Assembly (NCBI RefSeq): GCF_002155975.1 | Contig: NZ_MUMI01000095.1 | Span: 528-64,527, forward strand | Direction: 5' to 3' | Length of the DNA stretch: 64,000 nucleotides | Source of the DNA: Amycolatopsis kentuckyensis | GTDB lineage: Bacteria > Actinomycetota > Actinomycetes > Mycobacteriales > Pseudonocardiaceae | Part shown: positions 8,032-18,219 of the stretch, piece by piece | Layout: every line of letters begins with the position of its first letter | Numbering within the stretch: the first letter of the stretch is position 1 | Program-made: the position numbers and the translations under genes | Notes under the pieces: generated by a model | What the model saw: the letters and a program-made list of their open reading frames with translations, nothing else | Told to the model about the DNA's origin: nothing | Databases searched by the model: none

Positions 8032-8754
8032 TCAGGAAGCCGCGTCCGAAATGCTCTTCGCTTCGCGCGCACCGGCTTCGAACGCTTCACAGCAGAAGAG
8101 CAGCCACGCGCGTACGCCCTCCGGCGTTCCGCTCGCGAAGCCCTCCGCAGCCTCGAGGTAGCGAGGCACCCGGCGGAAGAACGCCACCTCGGGCACGCTC
8201 AACGACTTCGGGTCCAGGCCCGTGGCGACCATCGTCAGCCGCGCGGCCGCCCGGGCCACGACGCCGTCCGCGCTGCCGAAGGGCTTGAGCGCCAGCAGTT
8301 CCCCGTGCACGACCGCCGTCAGGACCGGTCCCGGCACCGACGTCGCTCCGGTCACCAACTGGGCGAGCAGTTCGAGGCGGCCGCCACCGGAATGCGGGCG
8401 CCCCAACGCATCCAGGTCTTCGACGAGATCCGCCGCGGCCAGGACGTGCAGGCGCGCCAACGCCTGCAGCGGCGCACGGCGCCACGTCGGCAGCAGCGAT
8501 TCCAGTGTCTCCGCGACGCGCAGGGCGCCGGCGAGGACCGGATCGGCGACCGCGCCGTCGGCGGGCAGTTCCGGGTTGGCGCCTTCGATGCCGGCCGACG
8601 CGCGGGCGGCGCGCACGGACGCTTCCGCCGCCGTCGCCGCGCCGCCGCGGAGGTTCGCCGGGAGGCGGTGGACCGCGAACACGGCGTCCTGCGCGGACTT
8701 CGCCGCCGCCGCGACGCCTTCGAGGTCGAGCAGGGGCTTCAGCGGGTCGCTCAT
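8032..8754 (-). CDS. Degenerate Fic-domain-like protein
   Basis: A 240-aa protein of mostly helical composition. Residues 149-180 resemble the Fic core: HGELLALKPFGSADGVVAR stands where active Fic enzymes have HPFx(D/E)GNGRxxR, but the catalytic His is Lys157 and the GNGR loop is lost. An upstream SAGIEG (residues 53-58) matches the (S/T)xxxE(G/N) motif of the Fic inhibitory helix. AMP-transferase activity is therefore unlikely. The ATG overlaps the stop of the upstream phosphoribosyltransferase gene (ATGA), so the two are coupled. The Fic relation is my motif-level inference; the real function is unknown. Confidence 0.72.
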   Translation of the reverse strand: MSDPLKPLLDLEGVAAAAKSAQDAVFAVHRLPANLRGGAATAAEASVRAARASAGIEGANPELPADGAVADPVLAGALRVAETLESLLPTWRRAPLQALARLHVLAAADLVEDLDALGRPHSGGGRLELLAQLVTGATSVPGPVLTAVVHGELLALKPFGSADGVVARAAARLTMVATGLDPKSLSVPEVAFFRRVPRYLEAAEGFASGTPEGVRAWLLFCCEAFEAGAREAKSISDAAS

Positions 8755-9248
8755 GCGTCGAGCACCTGTCCTTCGCGGGTGACCACGGGCGGCAGGACCG
8801 ACCACGGGAAGTTGATCCAGCGATCGGTGTGCCGCCAGACATACTCGCACTTCACCGTCGAGTGCGGCTTCTCGTAGACGACGGCCGAGCGGACCTCGGC
8901 GACGTGCTCGAGGCAGAAGTCGCGGACCAGCTTGAGGGTGGCACCGGTGTCGGCGACGTCGTCGGCGATCAGCACCTTCTTGCTCGTGAGGTCGACGACG
9001 TTGGGCACCGGCGGCAGCATCACCGGCAGGTCGAGGCGCTGGTCGACGCCGGTGTAGAACTCGACGTTCATCACGTGCAGGTTCTTCACGTCGAGCGCGT
9101 AGCCGAGGGCACCGGCGACGAACAGGCCGCCGCGGGCGATGGAGAGGACGAGGTCCGGCGCGAAGCCGTCTTCGGCGATGGTGTGAGCCAGTTCACGGCT
9201 CGCCGTGCCGAACAGCTCCCAGCTCAGCTCTTCCCGCTCTTCGCCCAT
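8751..9248 (-). CDS. Phosphoribosyltransferase (PRTase type I fold, xanthine/hypoxanthine type)
   Basis: A 165-aa PRTase. The PRPP-binding loop is VLIADDVADTGATL (around residues 93-106), and SIARGGLFVAGAL (around 36-48) is the PP loop. Length and order match Gpt/Xpt-like enzymes that transfer a phosphoribosyl group from PRPP to a purine base; the substrate cannot be read from sequence. It is the first gene of a two-gene operon with the Fic-like protein, overlapping it by 4 nt. Its start lies 113 bp from a divergent GNAT gene. Confidence 0.85.
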   Translation of the reverse strand: MGEEREELSWELFGTASRELAHTIAEDGFAPDLVLSIARGGLFVAGALGYALDVKNLHVMNVEFYTGVDQRLDLPVMLPPVPNVVDLTSKKVLIADDVADTGATLKLVRDFCLEHVAEVRSAVVYEKPHSTVKCEYVWRHTDRWINFPWSVLPPVVTREGQVLDA

Positions 9249-9361
9249 CGAGCCCGTCCTTCCGTCGTGGTCCGCCGAGCATAGGCAACCCGGAAGTGGC
9301 CTCTGAAAATGATCAGAAATTGGCTATCCTGAGCAGCCACTGGCCGATCTACCGTGGCCGT

Positions 9362-9964
9362 GTGACCGACTGGAGCACCCGACCGACCCTGTCCGGCGCG
9401 CACGTCCGCCTGGAGCCGCTGTCCCCCGAGCACGCCAAGGGACTGCTGGAAGCCGGCGCCGACCCGGGCATCTGGGCGTGGCTGAGCAGCCGGCAGCCCG
9501 AGGACCTCCCCGCCGCCGAGCGGCTGGTCGAGGATGCGCTCGCCGACCCCGACCGCCGTCCCTTCGCGCAGATCGACGCCGCTTCCGGCCGGGTCGCCGG
9601 GACGACGTCGTACTACCAGGTCGTGGCGAAGCACCGGATCCTGTCGATCGGGCACACCTGGATCGGCGCGGACTGGCAGCGCACCGGGCTGAACACCGAG
9701 TCGAAGCTGCTCCTGCTGACGCACGCGTTCGAAACCCTTGGCGCGCAACGGGTCGCCTGGGAGACCGACATCCGGAACCTCCGTTCGCAACGCGCCATCG
9801 AGCGGCTTGGCGCGCTTCGCGAAGGCGTCCTGCGGGCCCACCGGATCCGGCCGGACGGGTCGTCCCGCGACACCGTCCTCTATTCGATGCTCGCGCCGGA
9901 ATGGCCGGCCGCCAAGGCCCGGCTGAACGAACGCTTAGTCACCGGGGCTCGCCTGGCACGGTGA
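9362..9964 (+). CDS. GNAT N-acetyltransferase (RimJ/RimL-like)
   Basis: A 200-aa acetyltransferase of the Acetyltransf_3 type: an N-terminal SGAHVRLEPLSPEHAKGL strand-helix, then HTWIGADWQRTGLNTESKLL (the acetyl-CoA pyrophosphate region, about residues 98-117) and an LRSQRAIERLGALREG segment. GTG 9362 is chosen because homologous sequence begins there; an upstream in-frame GTG at 9296 overlaps the promoter (TATCCT at 9331-9336). A TTA leucine codon at 9935-9937 (residue 192) is rare in this genome and could make expression depend on a bldA-type tRNA. The acetyl acceptor is unknown. Confidence 0.82.
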   Translation: MTDWSTRPTLSGAHVRLEPLSPEHAKGLLEAGADPGIWAWLSSRQPEDLPAAERLVEDALADPDRRPFAQIDAASGRVAGTTSYYQVVAKHRILSIGHTWIGADWQRTGLNTESKLLLLTHAFETLGAQRVAWETDIRNLRSQRAIERLGALREGVLRAHRIRPDGSSRDTVLYSMLAPEWPAAKARLNERLVTGARLAR

Positions 9965-10014
9965 ACCGGCCGGGCAACGTGGGTGCAACCTTTTACAAGG
10001 CGGACTAACGTCGC

Positions 10015-10020
10015 TAGCGT
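10015..10020 (+). promoter_or_regulatory. Candidate -10 of the acs promoter
   Basis: TAGCGT fits TANNNT and lies 45 nt before the acs ATG, inside GCTAGCGTGCCGCTAGC, where GCTAGC occurs twice (10013-10018 and 10024-10029). The ribosome site AGGAGG is at 10050-10055. A regulator may bind the paired GCTAGC units, but none is identified. Confidence 0.35.
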
Positions 10021-10064
10021 GCCGCTAGCCGTCATGTCGGCGCACTACAGGAGGCCTTGCAACC

Positions 10065-12047
<1,983 letters not shown>

Positions 12048-12064
12048 GCTAGCGTTCTCCCGTC

Positions 12065-12097
12065 AGAGCCCTTCCGGCTTCGCGCCGGAAGGGCTCT
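12065..12097 (+). terminator. Terminator of acs
   Basis: A perfect 14-bp stem, AGAGCCCTTCCGGC (12065-12078) with 12084-12097, closes a 5-nt loop 17 nt after the acs stop. The following sequence is GTCATGA, without a strong T-tract, as is usual for actinobacterial terminators. Confidence 0.8.
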
Positions 12098-12189
12098 GTC
12101 ATGACACCCCCGAGTGGCACGAGTCGAACGCATGTTCTACGCTGTGCCGCGAACCACACCCACTTCCCGGGCAAGGAGACGACACGACG

Positions 12190-12663
12190 ATGACCGTGGA
12201 TGTCCTGACGCACGACGAGGAAACGGCCGAGGCTCCGGTTTCGACGCCGGAGGTTTCCACCGACGAGGCGGCCGTCACCGAGTCCGCGTCCCCGGCCCCC
12301 TCGGAGGACTCGCCCGAGCCCGCCGCCGAGGAGGCCCCGAAGCCCAAGCGCGGCCGCCCGAAGGGCGCGGCGACGGCGTCGACGGCGAAGAAGACCCGCA
12401 CGGTCGAACTGATCCTCACGGTCACCGGCACCGCCGACGGCGAGTGGCAGGCCGAGCTGAAGAACGGTTCGAAGTGGGTCGCGAAGGGCCTCGAGATCCC
12501 GGCCGCGGCGGTGTCGCGGGCGGCGAAGGAGCTGCACAGCGACCTGTCCGGCCCGATCGACGAGGTGATCAACCAGGCCCGCGAGGCGCAGGCGGCCAAG
12601 GTCGCCGCACTGGAGGCCGAGCTCGAGAAGGCCAAGCAGGCCCTCGCCGAGCTGGACGCCTGA
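12190..12663 (+). CDS. AT-hook-containing actinobacterial protein of unknown function
   Basis: A 157-aa protein in three parts: an acidic, Pro/Ala-rich N-terminus (residues 1-50), a basic KPKRGRPKG segment matching the AT-hook minor-groove motif (around 52-60), a small central domain (about 67-115) and a C-terminal Ala/Glu/Lys helix likely to form a coiled coil (125-157). The mix suggests a DNA-associated protein, but that is inference. It lies between two terminators and so is transcribed alone. I recall similar proteins only from actinobacteria, under a DUF name (probably DUF6319). Confidence 0.75.
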   Translation: MTVDVLTHDEETAEAPVSTPEVSTDEAAVTESASPAPSEDSPEPAAEEAPKPKRGRPKGAATASTAKKTRTVELILTVTGTADGEWQAELKNGSKWVAKGLEIPAAAVSRAAKELHSDLSGPIDEVINQAREAQAAKVAALEAELEKAKQALAELDA

Positions 12664-12675
12664 GGCTTCACTCCA

Positions 12676-12714
12676 GGAAACGCCCGGTCCGCTTTGCGCG
12701 GGCCGGGCGTTTCC
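12676..12714. terminator. Bidirectional terminator between the AT-hook gene and the cupin gene
   Basis: GGAAACGCCCGG (12676-12687) pairs with 12703-12714. The pairing continues inward to give a stem of about 17 bp. It sits 12 nt after one stop and 4 nt before the stop of the opposing gene. Confidence 0.8.
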
Positions 12715-12718
12715 GCTT

Positions 12719-13060
12719 TCAGGCGATCGGCGGACGGCCCGGCAGCGGTGACTTGAACTCCACCCACATCGCGTCCGTCAGCGCCTCGACGTGGTGGGCC
12801 ACCCCGCGCGGGTGCACCACCGAATCGCCCGGTTCGAGGACCGCCTCCACGCCGTCCACCGTGCCCCGCAAGCGGCCCGACAGGACGTAGACGATCGAGT
12901 CGTGGTCGTGCGCGTGTGGGGGTGACGACACGCCCGCCGGGTAGTGGATCAGGTACGCCAAGCCGCTCGGTGCCCGCTCCAGGAGGCGGTACCGGCCCTC
13001 GCCGCCGAGCAGGGGCGCGCCCTCGACCTTGACCAGCGGTTGCCACACCTGCTCTTCCAT
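12719..13060 (-). CDS. Small cupin-domain protein
   Basis: A 113-aa single-domain cupin. The two metal-binding motifs are visible: PPHAHDHDSIVYVLSG (around residues 47-62) and the second motif with PGDSVVHPRGVAHHVE (around 75-90), giving a 3-His-1-Glu/Asp type site. Substrate unknown; such proteins can be dioxygenases, isomerases or sensors. ATG 13060 is chosen; ATGs at 13069 and 13072 are alternatives. It is divergent from the VIT-family iron transporter, with an iron-box-like sequence between them, so it may belong to the same metal regulon. Confidence 0.8.
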   Translation of the reverse strand: MEEQVWQPLVKVEGAPLLGGEGRYRLLERAPSGLAYLIHYPAGVSSPPHAHDHDSIVYVLSGRLRGTVDGVEAVLEPGDSVVHPRGVAHHVEALTDAMWVEFKSPLPGRPPIA

Positions 13061-13107
13061 GCCGACCATCATGACCCAGAACGGCTGAGAGTCCACACTG
13101 GACCGGC

Positions 13108-13141
13108 TTAGGTAAGGCATGTGTTAATTAGGCGCACCTGA
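13108..13141. promoter_or_regulatory. Overlapping DtxR/IdeR-type iron boxes (candidate)
   Basis: TTAGGTAAGGCATGTGTTA (13108-13126) matches 15 of 19 positions of the IdeR/DmdR consensus TWAGGTWAGSCTWACCTWA, with a perfect left half. A second partly overlapping site (13123-13141) matches 12 of 19 with a good right half, ATTAGGC..ACCTGA. The pair lies between the cupin and VIT genes. DtxR-family proteins often bind as two dimers on overlapping sites. Confidence 0.5.
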
Positions 13142-13191
13142 CAAAAAGAGCAAGTCTCGCCACGATTCCGCTTCCGTGTTTCACTGGTCCG

Positions 13192-13920
13192 GTGACCGAA
13201 ACCATCGACGGTGACGCCGTGGAGCACACCCACGAACCACACCAGGGTGTCGGCGGGAAACTGAACTGGCTGCGGGCCGGGGTGCTCGGAGCGAACGACG
13301 GCATCGTGTCCGTCGCCGGCATCGTCGTCGGCGTGGCCGGGGCGACCACGGAAAGCACCACGATCCTCACCGCCGGAATCGCCGGGCTCGTCGCCGGCGC
13401 CTTTTCCATGGCCGGTGGGGAATACGTTTCCGTGAGCACCCAGCGCGACACCGAACAGGCCCTGCTCCGGCTCGAGAAGCAGGAACTCAAGACGATGCCG
13501 GAGGCCGAGGAGCGCGAGCTCGCCGAGATCTACGAGGACAAGGGGCTCTCGCCGGACCTGGCGAGCCGGGTCGCCCGGGAACTGACCGAAAAGGACGCCC
13601 TGCAGGCGCACGCGGAGGCCGAACTCGGCATCGACCCGGACAACCTGACCAGCCCGTGGCAGGCCGCGTGGGCGTCGCTGCTCGCCTTCTCCATCGGCGC
13701 GCTGCTGCCGATCCTGTCCATCGCCTGGGCCGGCGTCTCCCTGCGGGTGTGGGCGTGCGCGGCCGCGGTCGTCGTCGGCCTCACGCTGACCGGGTGGGTC
13801 AGCGCGAGGCTCGGCGACGCGAACGTGGGGCGCGCGATCGTCCGCAACGTCGGCGTCGGCGCCCTCACCATGGTCGTGACCTACTTCGTCGGGGTGATCT
13901 TCGGAGTCACCGTGGGCTAG
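13192..13920 (+). CDS. VIT1/CCC1-family iron/manganese transporter
   Basis: This 242-aa protein starts at a GTG and has the VIT family signature LRAGVLGANDGIVSVAGI in the first transmembrane helix (around residues 23-40), then GLVAGAFSMAGGEYVSVSTQ. A charged cytosolic region (about 78-150, Glu-rich, ferritin-like helix hairpin) is followed by three more membrane segments. Members move Fe2+ or Mn2+ out of the cytoplasm. Iron-box-like sequences 50-85 nt upstream suggest control by a DtxR/IdeR protein. Its TAG stop shares the bases CTAG with the stop of the opposing POT gene. Confidence 0.9.
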   Translation: MTETIDGDAVEHTHEPHQGVGGKLNWLRAGVLGANDGIVSVAGIVVGVAGATTESTTILTAGIAGLVAGAFSMAGGEYVSVSTQRDTEQALLRLEKQELKTMPEAEERELAEIYEDKGLSPDLASRVARELTEKDALQAHAEAELGIDPDNLTSPWQAAWASLLAFSIGALLPILSIAWAGVSLRVWACAAAVVVGLTLTGWVSARLGDANVGRAIVRNVGVGALTMVVTYFVGVIFGVTVG

Positions 13921-15374
13921 TGGACGCCCTTCATCAGCTTGCGGATGAACGGGATGCCGAGGAACAGCAGCACGCCGACACCGATGGCGACCAGGCCGAC
14001 CGTGCTGAAGTACGGCGCCTCGTCGTCGACCGAGTAGTACTCGGCGAGCTTGCCGGACATCGCCGTGCCGAACGAGATCGACAGGAAGTTCAGCGCCACC
14101 ATCTGCGTCCGGAACGCTTCCGGCGCGAGCTTCGTCGACAGCGACAGCCCCACCGGGGAGAGGCACAGCTCGGCGATCGTGAACACGAACAGGATGCCGA
14201 CCATCGCGAGGATCGGGCTCGCGTTCTTCCCGCTGCCCACCATCGGCAGGAACAGCAGGAACGCCGCGCCCATCAGCACCGTGCCGAGGACGAACTTCAT
14301 CGGCGTCGACGGCTGCCGCTCGCCGAGCTTCGTCCACAGCGCCGCGAGGACCGGGGCGAAGACGATGATGAACACCGGGTTGATCGAGTTGACCCAGGAC
14401 ACCGGCATCTCCCAGCCGAACAGGCTCCGGTTCAGCCGCTGGTCGGTGTAGGCCGCGACGACCGTGAACTGCTGCTGGTACAGCGAGAAGAACACCGCGC
14501 TGGCGATGAACATCGGGATGAAGGAGAACACCCGGCTGCGCTCGACGGCGGTGATCTTGCCGCTGGTCAGGATGACGAGGAAGTAGACCACCGAGATCAC
14601 GCCGACCACCCACACGACGACGTCGGCGAGGTTGCCCGGGTTGACGACGCCGGTCAGCACCAGCGCCAGGACCGCGGCCACCAGCAGGAGGGCGGCGCCG
14701 ATCGCCAGCGCGCGCTGCGACGACGGCAGCGGGTTCGGCACCTCCTTGGCCTTGTCGCCGAGGTTCTTGCGGCCGAAGGTGTACTGGGTCAGGCCGAGCG
14801 CCATGCCGATCGCGGCGAGGCCGAACCCGAGGTGGAAGCCGACCTCGGTCTGCGCCAGGCCGGTCAGCAGCGGACCGACGAAGCCACCGAGATTGACGCC
14901 CATGTAGAAGATCGTGAAGCCCGCGTCGCGCCGCTCGTCGCCCTCGGCGTAGAGCGTGCCGACGATCGCCGTCGCGTTGGACTTCAGCCCGCCGCTGCCG
15001 ACCGCGACGCACACGAGGCCGACGCCGATGCCGGCCAGGCCCGGCAGCAGGGCCAGGCTGAGGTGGCCGATCATGATCAGCACGGCGCTGTAGAACAGCG
15101 TCCGCTCGGAGCCGAGGAGGCGGTCGGCCACCCACGCGCCGATGACGGCCGACAGGTAGACCAGGCCGCCGTACGCGCCGACGATGCCGAGCGCGGACTC
15201 CTGCGCGAGGCCCAGACCGCCCTGTTCGACCTTGTAGTAGAGGTAGATCGGCAGGATGCCGAGCATCCCGTAGTAGGAGAACCGCTCCCACATCTCGACG
15301 CCGAAGAGGTTCGCCAGTCCTCGTGGGTGCCCGAAGAACCTCGTGTCCTGCTGGACCTCGGTTGAGGTGCTCAC
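13917..15374 (-). CDS. Proton-dependent oligopeptide transporter (POT/PTR2 family)
   Basis: A 485-aa MFS-fold transporter for di- and tripeptides coupled to protons. The ExxERFxYYG proton-coupling motif is EMWERFSYYG (around residues 23-32), and the second family signature FTIFYMGVNLGGFVGPLLTG is present (around 150-170). About 14 hydrophobic segments. GTG 15374 (AAGGAA upstream) begins the conserved part; an ATG at 15419 would add 15 residues. With the murein-recycling genes in view, uptake of released stem peptides is a possible role, but this is speculation. Confidence 0.9.
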   Translation of the reverse strand: MSTSTEVQQDTRFFGHPRGLANLFGVEMWERFSYYGMLGILPIYLYYKVEQGGLGLAQESALGIVGAYGGLVYLSAVIGAWVADRLLGSERTLFYSAVLIMIGHLSLALLPGLAGIGVGLVCVAVGSGGLKSNATAIVGTLYAEGDERRDAGFTIFYMGVNLGGFVGPLLTGLAQTEVGFHLGFGLAAIGMALGLTQYTFGRKNLGDKAKEVPNPLPSSQRALAIGAALLLVAAVLALVLTGVVNPGNLADVVVWVVGVISVVYFLVILTSGKITAVERSRVFSFIPMFIASAVFFSLYQQQFTVVAAYTDQRLNRSLFGWEMPVSWVNSINPVFIIVFAPVLAALWTKLGERQPSTPMKFVLGTVLMGAAFLLFLPMVGSGKNASPILAMVGILFVFTIAELCLSPVGLSLSTKLAPEAFRTQMVALNFLSISFGTAMSGKLAEYYSVDDEAPYFSTVGLVAIGVGVLLFLGIPFIRKLMKGVH

Positions 15375-15565
15375 AACTCTCGTCTTCCTTTGGGTAGGGA
15401 CTTCGTTGTCGATTGGCATGGTATGAGCCCACCGCGTGACCCACCACCGGCACGACGTGTGGCGGCGGTCATGACAATGCGTGACAAAGGACCGGTAAAC
15501 TGGACTCAAGGTGCGCCGGGAAGCCTGGTCGGCAACAGTGATCAGCGACCCCTGGAGCCGCCCCG

Positions 15566-16753
15566 ATGACCCGCCCGTTCAGCGAATTCGCCCGCTACCT
15601 GCGCACCGAAACGACCGGCGGGCTCATCCTGCTCGGCGCGACGGCGGTCGCGCTGCTCTGGGCCAACTCGCCGCTGCGGGACAGCTACCACGCGCTGCGC
15701 GACTTCCGGCTCGGCCCGGAATTCCTGCACCTGAACCTGACGCTCGGCGACTGGGCGAAGGACGGCCTGCTCGCCCTGTTCTTCTTCGTCGCCGGGCTGG
15801 AGCTCAAGCGCGAGCTCGTCGTCGGCGAGCTGTCGCGGTTCAAGCAGGCGGTGCTGCCGGTGGTCGCCGCGATCGGCGGCATGGCCGTGCCCGCGCTCGT
15901 CGCCTTGGCCGTCGGCTGGGGGACGCCGGGAATCGAACGGGCCTGGGCGATCCCGGTCGCCACCGACATCGCGTTCGCCCTCGGCGTACTCGCGCTGACA
16001 GCGTCGAACCTGCCGTCGAGCGCGCGGGTCTTCCTGCTTTCCCTGGCCGTGGTGGACGACCTCGGCGCGATCATCGTCATCGCCGTGCTGTTCACGACGG
16101 GCTTCGACCTGGTCGCGGTGGCCGTCGCCGTCGTCGCGCTCGCCCTCTACGCGTTCCTGCAGCACCGCCGAGTCCGGACGCCGTGGCTGTACGTCCCCTT
16201 GGCGCTGGTCACCTGGGTCGCGGTGCACTCGGCGGGCGTCCACGCCACGATCGCCGGCGTCGCGCTGGGCCTGCTCACCCGCGTCCGCACCGACGACGGC
16301 GAAGCGGAGTCGCCCGCGCTCCGGCTCGAGCACCGGCTCCAGCCGTGGTCCGCGGCGCTCGCCGTGCCGGTGTTCGCGCTGTTCGCGGCCGGGATCTCGG
16401 TCAACGCCGACGCGCTCGGCGCGGTGTTCACGACGGCGTTGCCGCTCGCGGTCCTCGCCGGGCTGCTCGGGGGCAAGGTCGTCGGCATCCTCGGCGCCAG
16501 TGCGCTCGCCGTGAAGCTGCGAGTGGCGGAGAAGCCGCGCGGGATGGGCTGGCGGGACCTGGCGGCGTTGTCCGTGCTCGGCGGGGTCGGGTTCACCGTG
16601 AGCCTGCTGATCGCGGAGCTCGCGCTGCCGGGGGAAACGAGCGAACTGGCGAAGGCCGCGGTGCTGATCGCGTCGGTGACGGCGTCCCTCCTGGCGGCGG
16701 CCTTGCTACTCCGTCGCAGCAAGGTTCATGCGCGAATCTCCGACACACTGTGA
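15566..16753 (+). CDS. nhaA: Na+/H+ antiporter NhaA
   Basis: A 395-aa antiporter with 11-12 membrane segments. Family motifs: FFFVAGLELKREL (TM2), PVATDIAFALGVLAL (TM4, around residues 131-145) and SLAVVDDLGAI (TM5), whose two adjacent Asp are the ion-binding residues equivalent to Asp163/Asp164 of E. coli. NhaA exports Na+ or Li+ against two protons at alkaline pH. Single gene; the next gene starts 42 nt after the stop. Confidence 0.95.
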   Translation: MTRPFSEFARYLRTETTGGLILLGATAVALLWANSPLRDSYHALRDFRLGPEFLHLNLTLGDWAKDGLLALFFFVAGLELKRELVVGELSRFKQAVLPVVAAIGGMAVPALVALAVGWGTPGIERAWAIPVATDIAFALGVLALTASNLPSSARVFLLSLAVVDDLGAIIVIAVLFTTGFDLVAVAVAVVALALYAFLQHRRVRTPWLYVPLALVTWVAVHSAGVHATIAGVALGLLTRVRTDDGEAESPALRLEHRLQPWSAALAVPVFALFAAGISVNADALGAVFTTALPLAVLAGLLGGKVVGILGASALAVKLRVAEKPRGMGWRDLAALSVLGGVGFTVSLLIAELALPGETSELAKAAVLIASVTASLLAAALLLRRSKVHARISDTL

Positions 16754-16795
16754 GTCCGCCGCGCCCGCATAAAGGACACATGGCACGATGACCCG

Positions 16796-17287
16796 GTGAG
16801 CAGCCCCAAGCACGAACGCATCGGCCCCGACGGCGTGGGGGCCGTGCCTTACCTCCCGCTGTCCTCCGCCACCGACGTCCCCGGCGACCAGTCGATCGGC
16901 CGCCTGGTCGGCGACGCGACCCAGCACATCTCCACCCTGGTCAGGGCCGAGATGGAGCTGGCGAAGTCCGAGCTGGTCGGCGAGGTGAAGAAGGGCCTCA
17001 AGGGGGCCGTCTTCTTCCTGATCGCGCTGACGGTCTTCCTGTACAGCACGTTCTTCCTGTTCTTCTTCGCGGCCGAGGGGCTGGCCGAGTGGGTGCGGTA
17101 CCGCTGGATCGCGTTCGGCATCGTGTTCGTCCTGATGCTGCTCGTCGCGGCCGCGGCCGGGTTCCTCGGCTACCGCAAGGTGAAGAAGTTCAAGGCACCC
17201 GAGCGGACCATCGCCAGCGTCAAGGAGACCGCCGCCGCGCTCAAGCCGCAGCGCGCGCCCGAAGCCGGCTTGACCACGCGCGACTGA
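16796..17287 (+). CDS. Holin-X-like (DUF1469) small membrane protein
   Basis: A 163-aa protein with an amphipathic region including LVGDATQHISTLVRAEMELAK (around residues 37-57), two adjacent transmembrane helices (about 73-95 and 105-128) and a basic C-terminal tail. This is the putative actinobacterial Holin-X superfamily III pattern. In mycobacteria a membrane protein stands in the same place, before ephE (Rv3669 as I recall). It does not look phage-related in context. Only 5 nt separate its stop from the next start, so it is cotranscribed with the hydrolase gene. Confidence 0.8.
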   Translation: MSSPKHERIGPDGVGAVPYLPLSSATDVPGDQSIGRLVGDATQHISTLVRAEMELAKSELVGEVKKGLKGAVFFLIALTVFLYSTFFLFFFAAEGLAEWVRYRWIAFGIVFVLMLLVAAAAGFLGYRKVKKFKAPERTIASVKETAAALKPQRAPEAGLTTRD

Positions 17288-17292
17288 AGTCG

Positions 17293-18219
17293 TTGCACGC
17301 GTCCCCCGACCCGTCGATCGTCCGGCTCGACGGCCCGTGGGTCCACCGCGACGTGTCCGCGAACGGCATCCGCCTGCACGTCGCCGAGCTCGGCGACGGG
17401 CCGGTGGTGCTGCTGCTGCACGGGTTCGCGGAGTTCTGGTGGACCTGGCACCACCAGCTGAAGGCACTGGCCGACGCCGGGTTCCGCGCGGTCGCCGTCG
17501 ACCTGCGCGGCTACGGCGACTCGGACAAGCCACCCCGCGGCTACGACGCGTGGACGCTGGCCGGTGACGTCGGCGGCCTGATCAAGTCGCTCGGGGCGCG
17601 CCGCGCCCACCTCGTCGGGCACGCCTGGGGCGGCATGCTCGCCTGGACGGTCGCGGCGCTGCACCCGCGGCTGGTGTCCTCGGTGACGGCGATCGGCGCG
17701 GCCCACCCGCTCGCCCTGCGCTCGGGCGCGGCCCGCCCGTGGCGCGGCCAGGGCCGGGCGGCCGGGCACCTCTTCCGCTTCCAGCTGCCGATGGCGCCGG
17801 AGAAGTGGCTGGTGAAGGACGACGCCCAAGCCGTCGAGGACCTGTTCGGCAGCTGGGCCGGCCGGCGCTGGCGGTCCACTTCGGACTTCAGCGGCAGCGT
17901 CGAAGCGTTCCGGCAGGCGATGCTCGTGCCCGGGGTCGCGCACAGCGCGCTCGAGTACTACCGGTGGGCGTTCCGCGCCCAGTTCCGCGGCGAAGGCCGC
18001 CGGTTCACCGACGCCGTCGGCACCCGGATCGCGGCGCCGACGCTGCAGCTGCACGGCGCCGACGACACCTGCATCCTCCCCGAAACGGCGCTGTCGTCGA
18101 CGCGCTGGGCGGGCCCGCACGCCGAGCCGGAGATCTGGCCGGACGTCGGGCACTTCCCCCACCTCGAGGTGCCGGACCGCACGTCGGCGGCCCTGGCGGG
18201 CTTCCTCAAGCGAGACTGA
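17293..18219 (+). CDS. EphE-like alpha/beta hydrolase with Ala at the nucleophile position
   Basis: A 308-aa alpha/beta-hydrolase of the epoxide hydrolase group: HGF oxyanion motif (43-45), VDLRGYGDSDKPPRGYD (around 69-85), a cap domain and C-terminal GADD and GHFPH elements supplying acid and His. The nucleophile elbow reads GHAWGG with Ala111, where epoxide hydrolases have Asp (GHDWGG), so the classical esteryl-enzyme mechanism should not operate. The start is a TTG 5 nt after the preceding stop; the homologous N-terminus DPSIVRLDGPWVHRD begins just after it. It matches the position of ephE (Rv3670) in mycobacteria. Its 3' end overlaps the opposing monooxygenase gene by 14 nt. Confidence 0.83.
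   Translation: MHASPDPSIVRLDGPWVHRDVSANGIRLHVAELGDGPVVLLLHGFAEFWWTWHHQLKALADAGFRAVAVDLRGYGDSDKPPRGYDAWTLAGDVGGLIKSLGARRAHLVGHAWGGMLAWTVAALHPRLVSSVTAIGAAHPLALRSGAARPWRGQGRAAGHLFRFQLPMAPEKWLVKDDAQAVEDLFGSWAGRRWRSTSDFSGSVEAFRQAMLVPGVAHSALEYYRWAFRAQFRGEGRRFTDAVGTRIAAPTLQLHGADDTCILPETALSSTRWAGPHAEPEIWPDVGHFPHLEVPDRTSAALAGFLKRD

Noticed and set aside
16796-17287. Phage holin as evidence of a prophage
   Set aside because: The DUF1469 protein sits in a backbone operon conserved in mycobacteria and has no phage neighbours.
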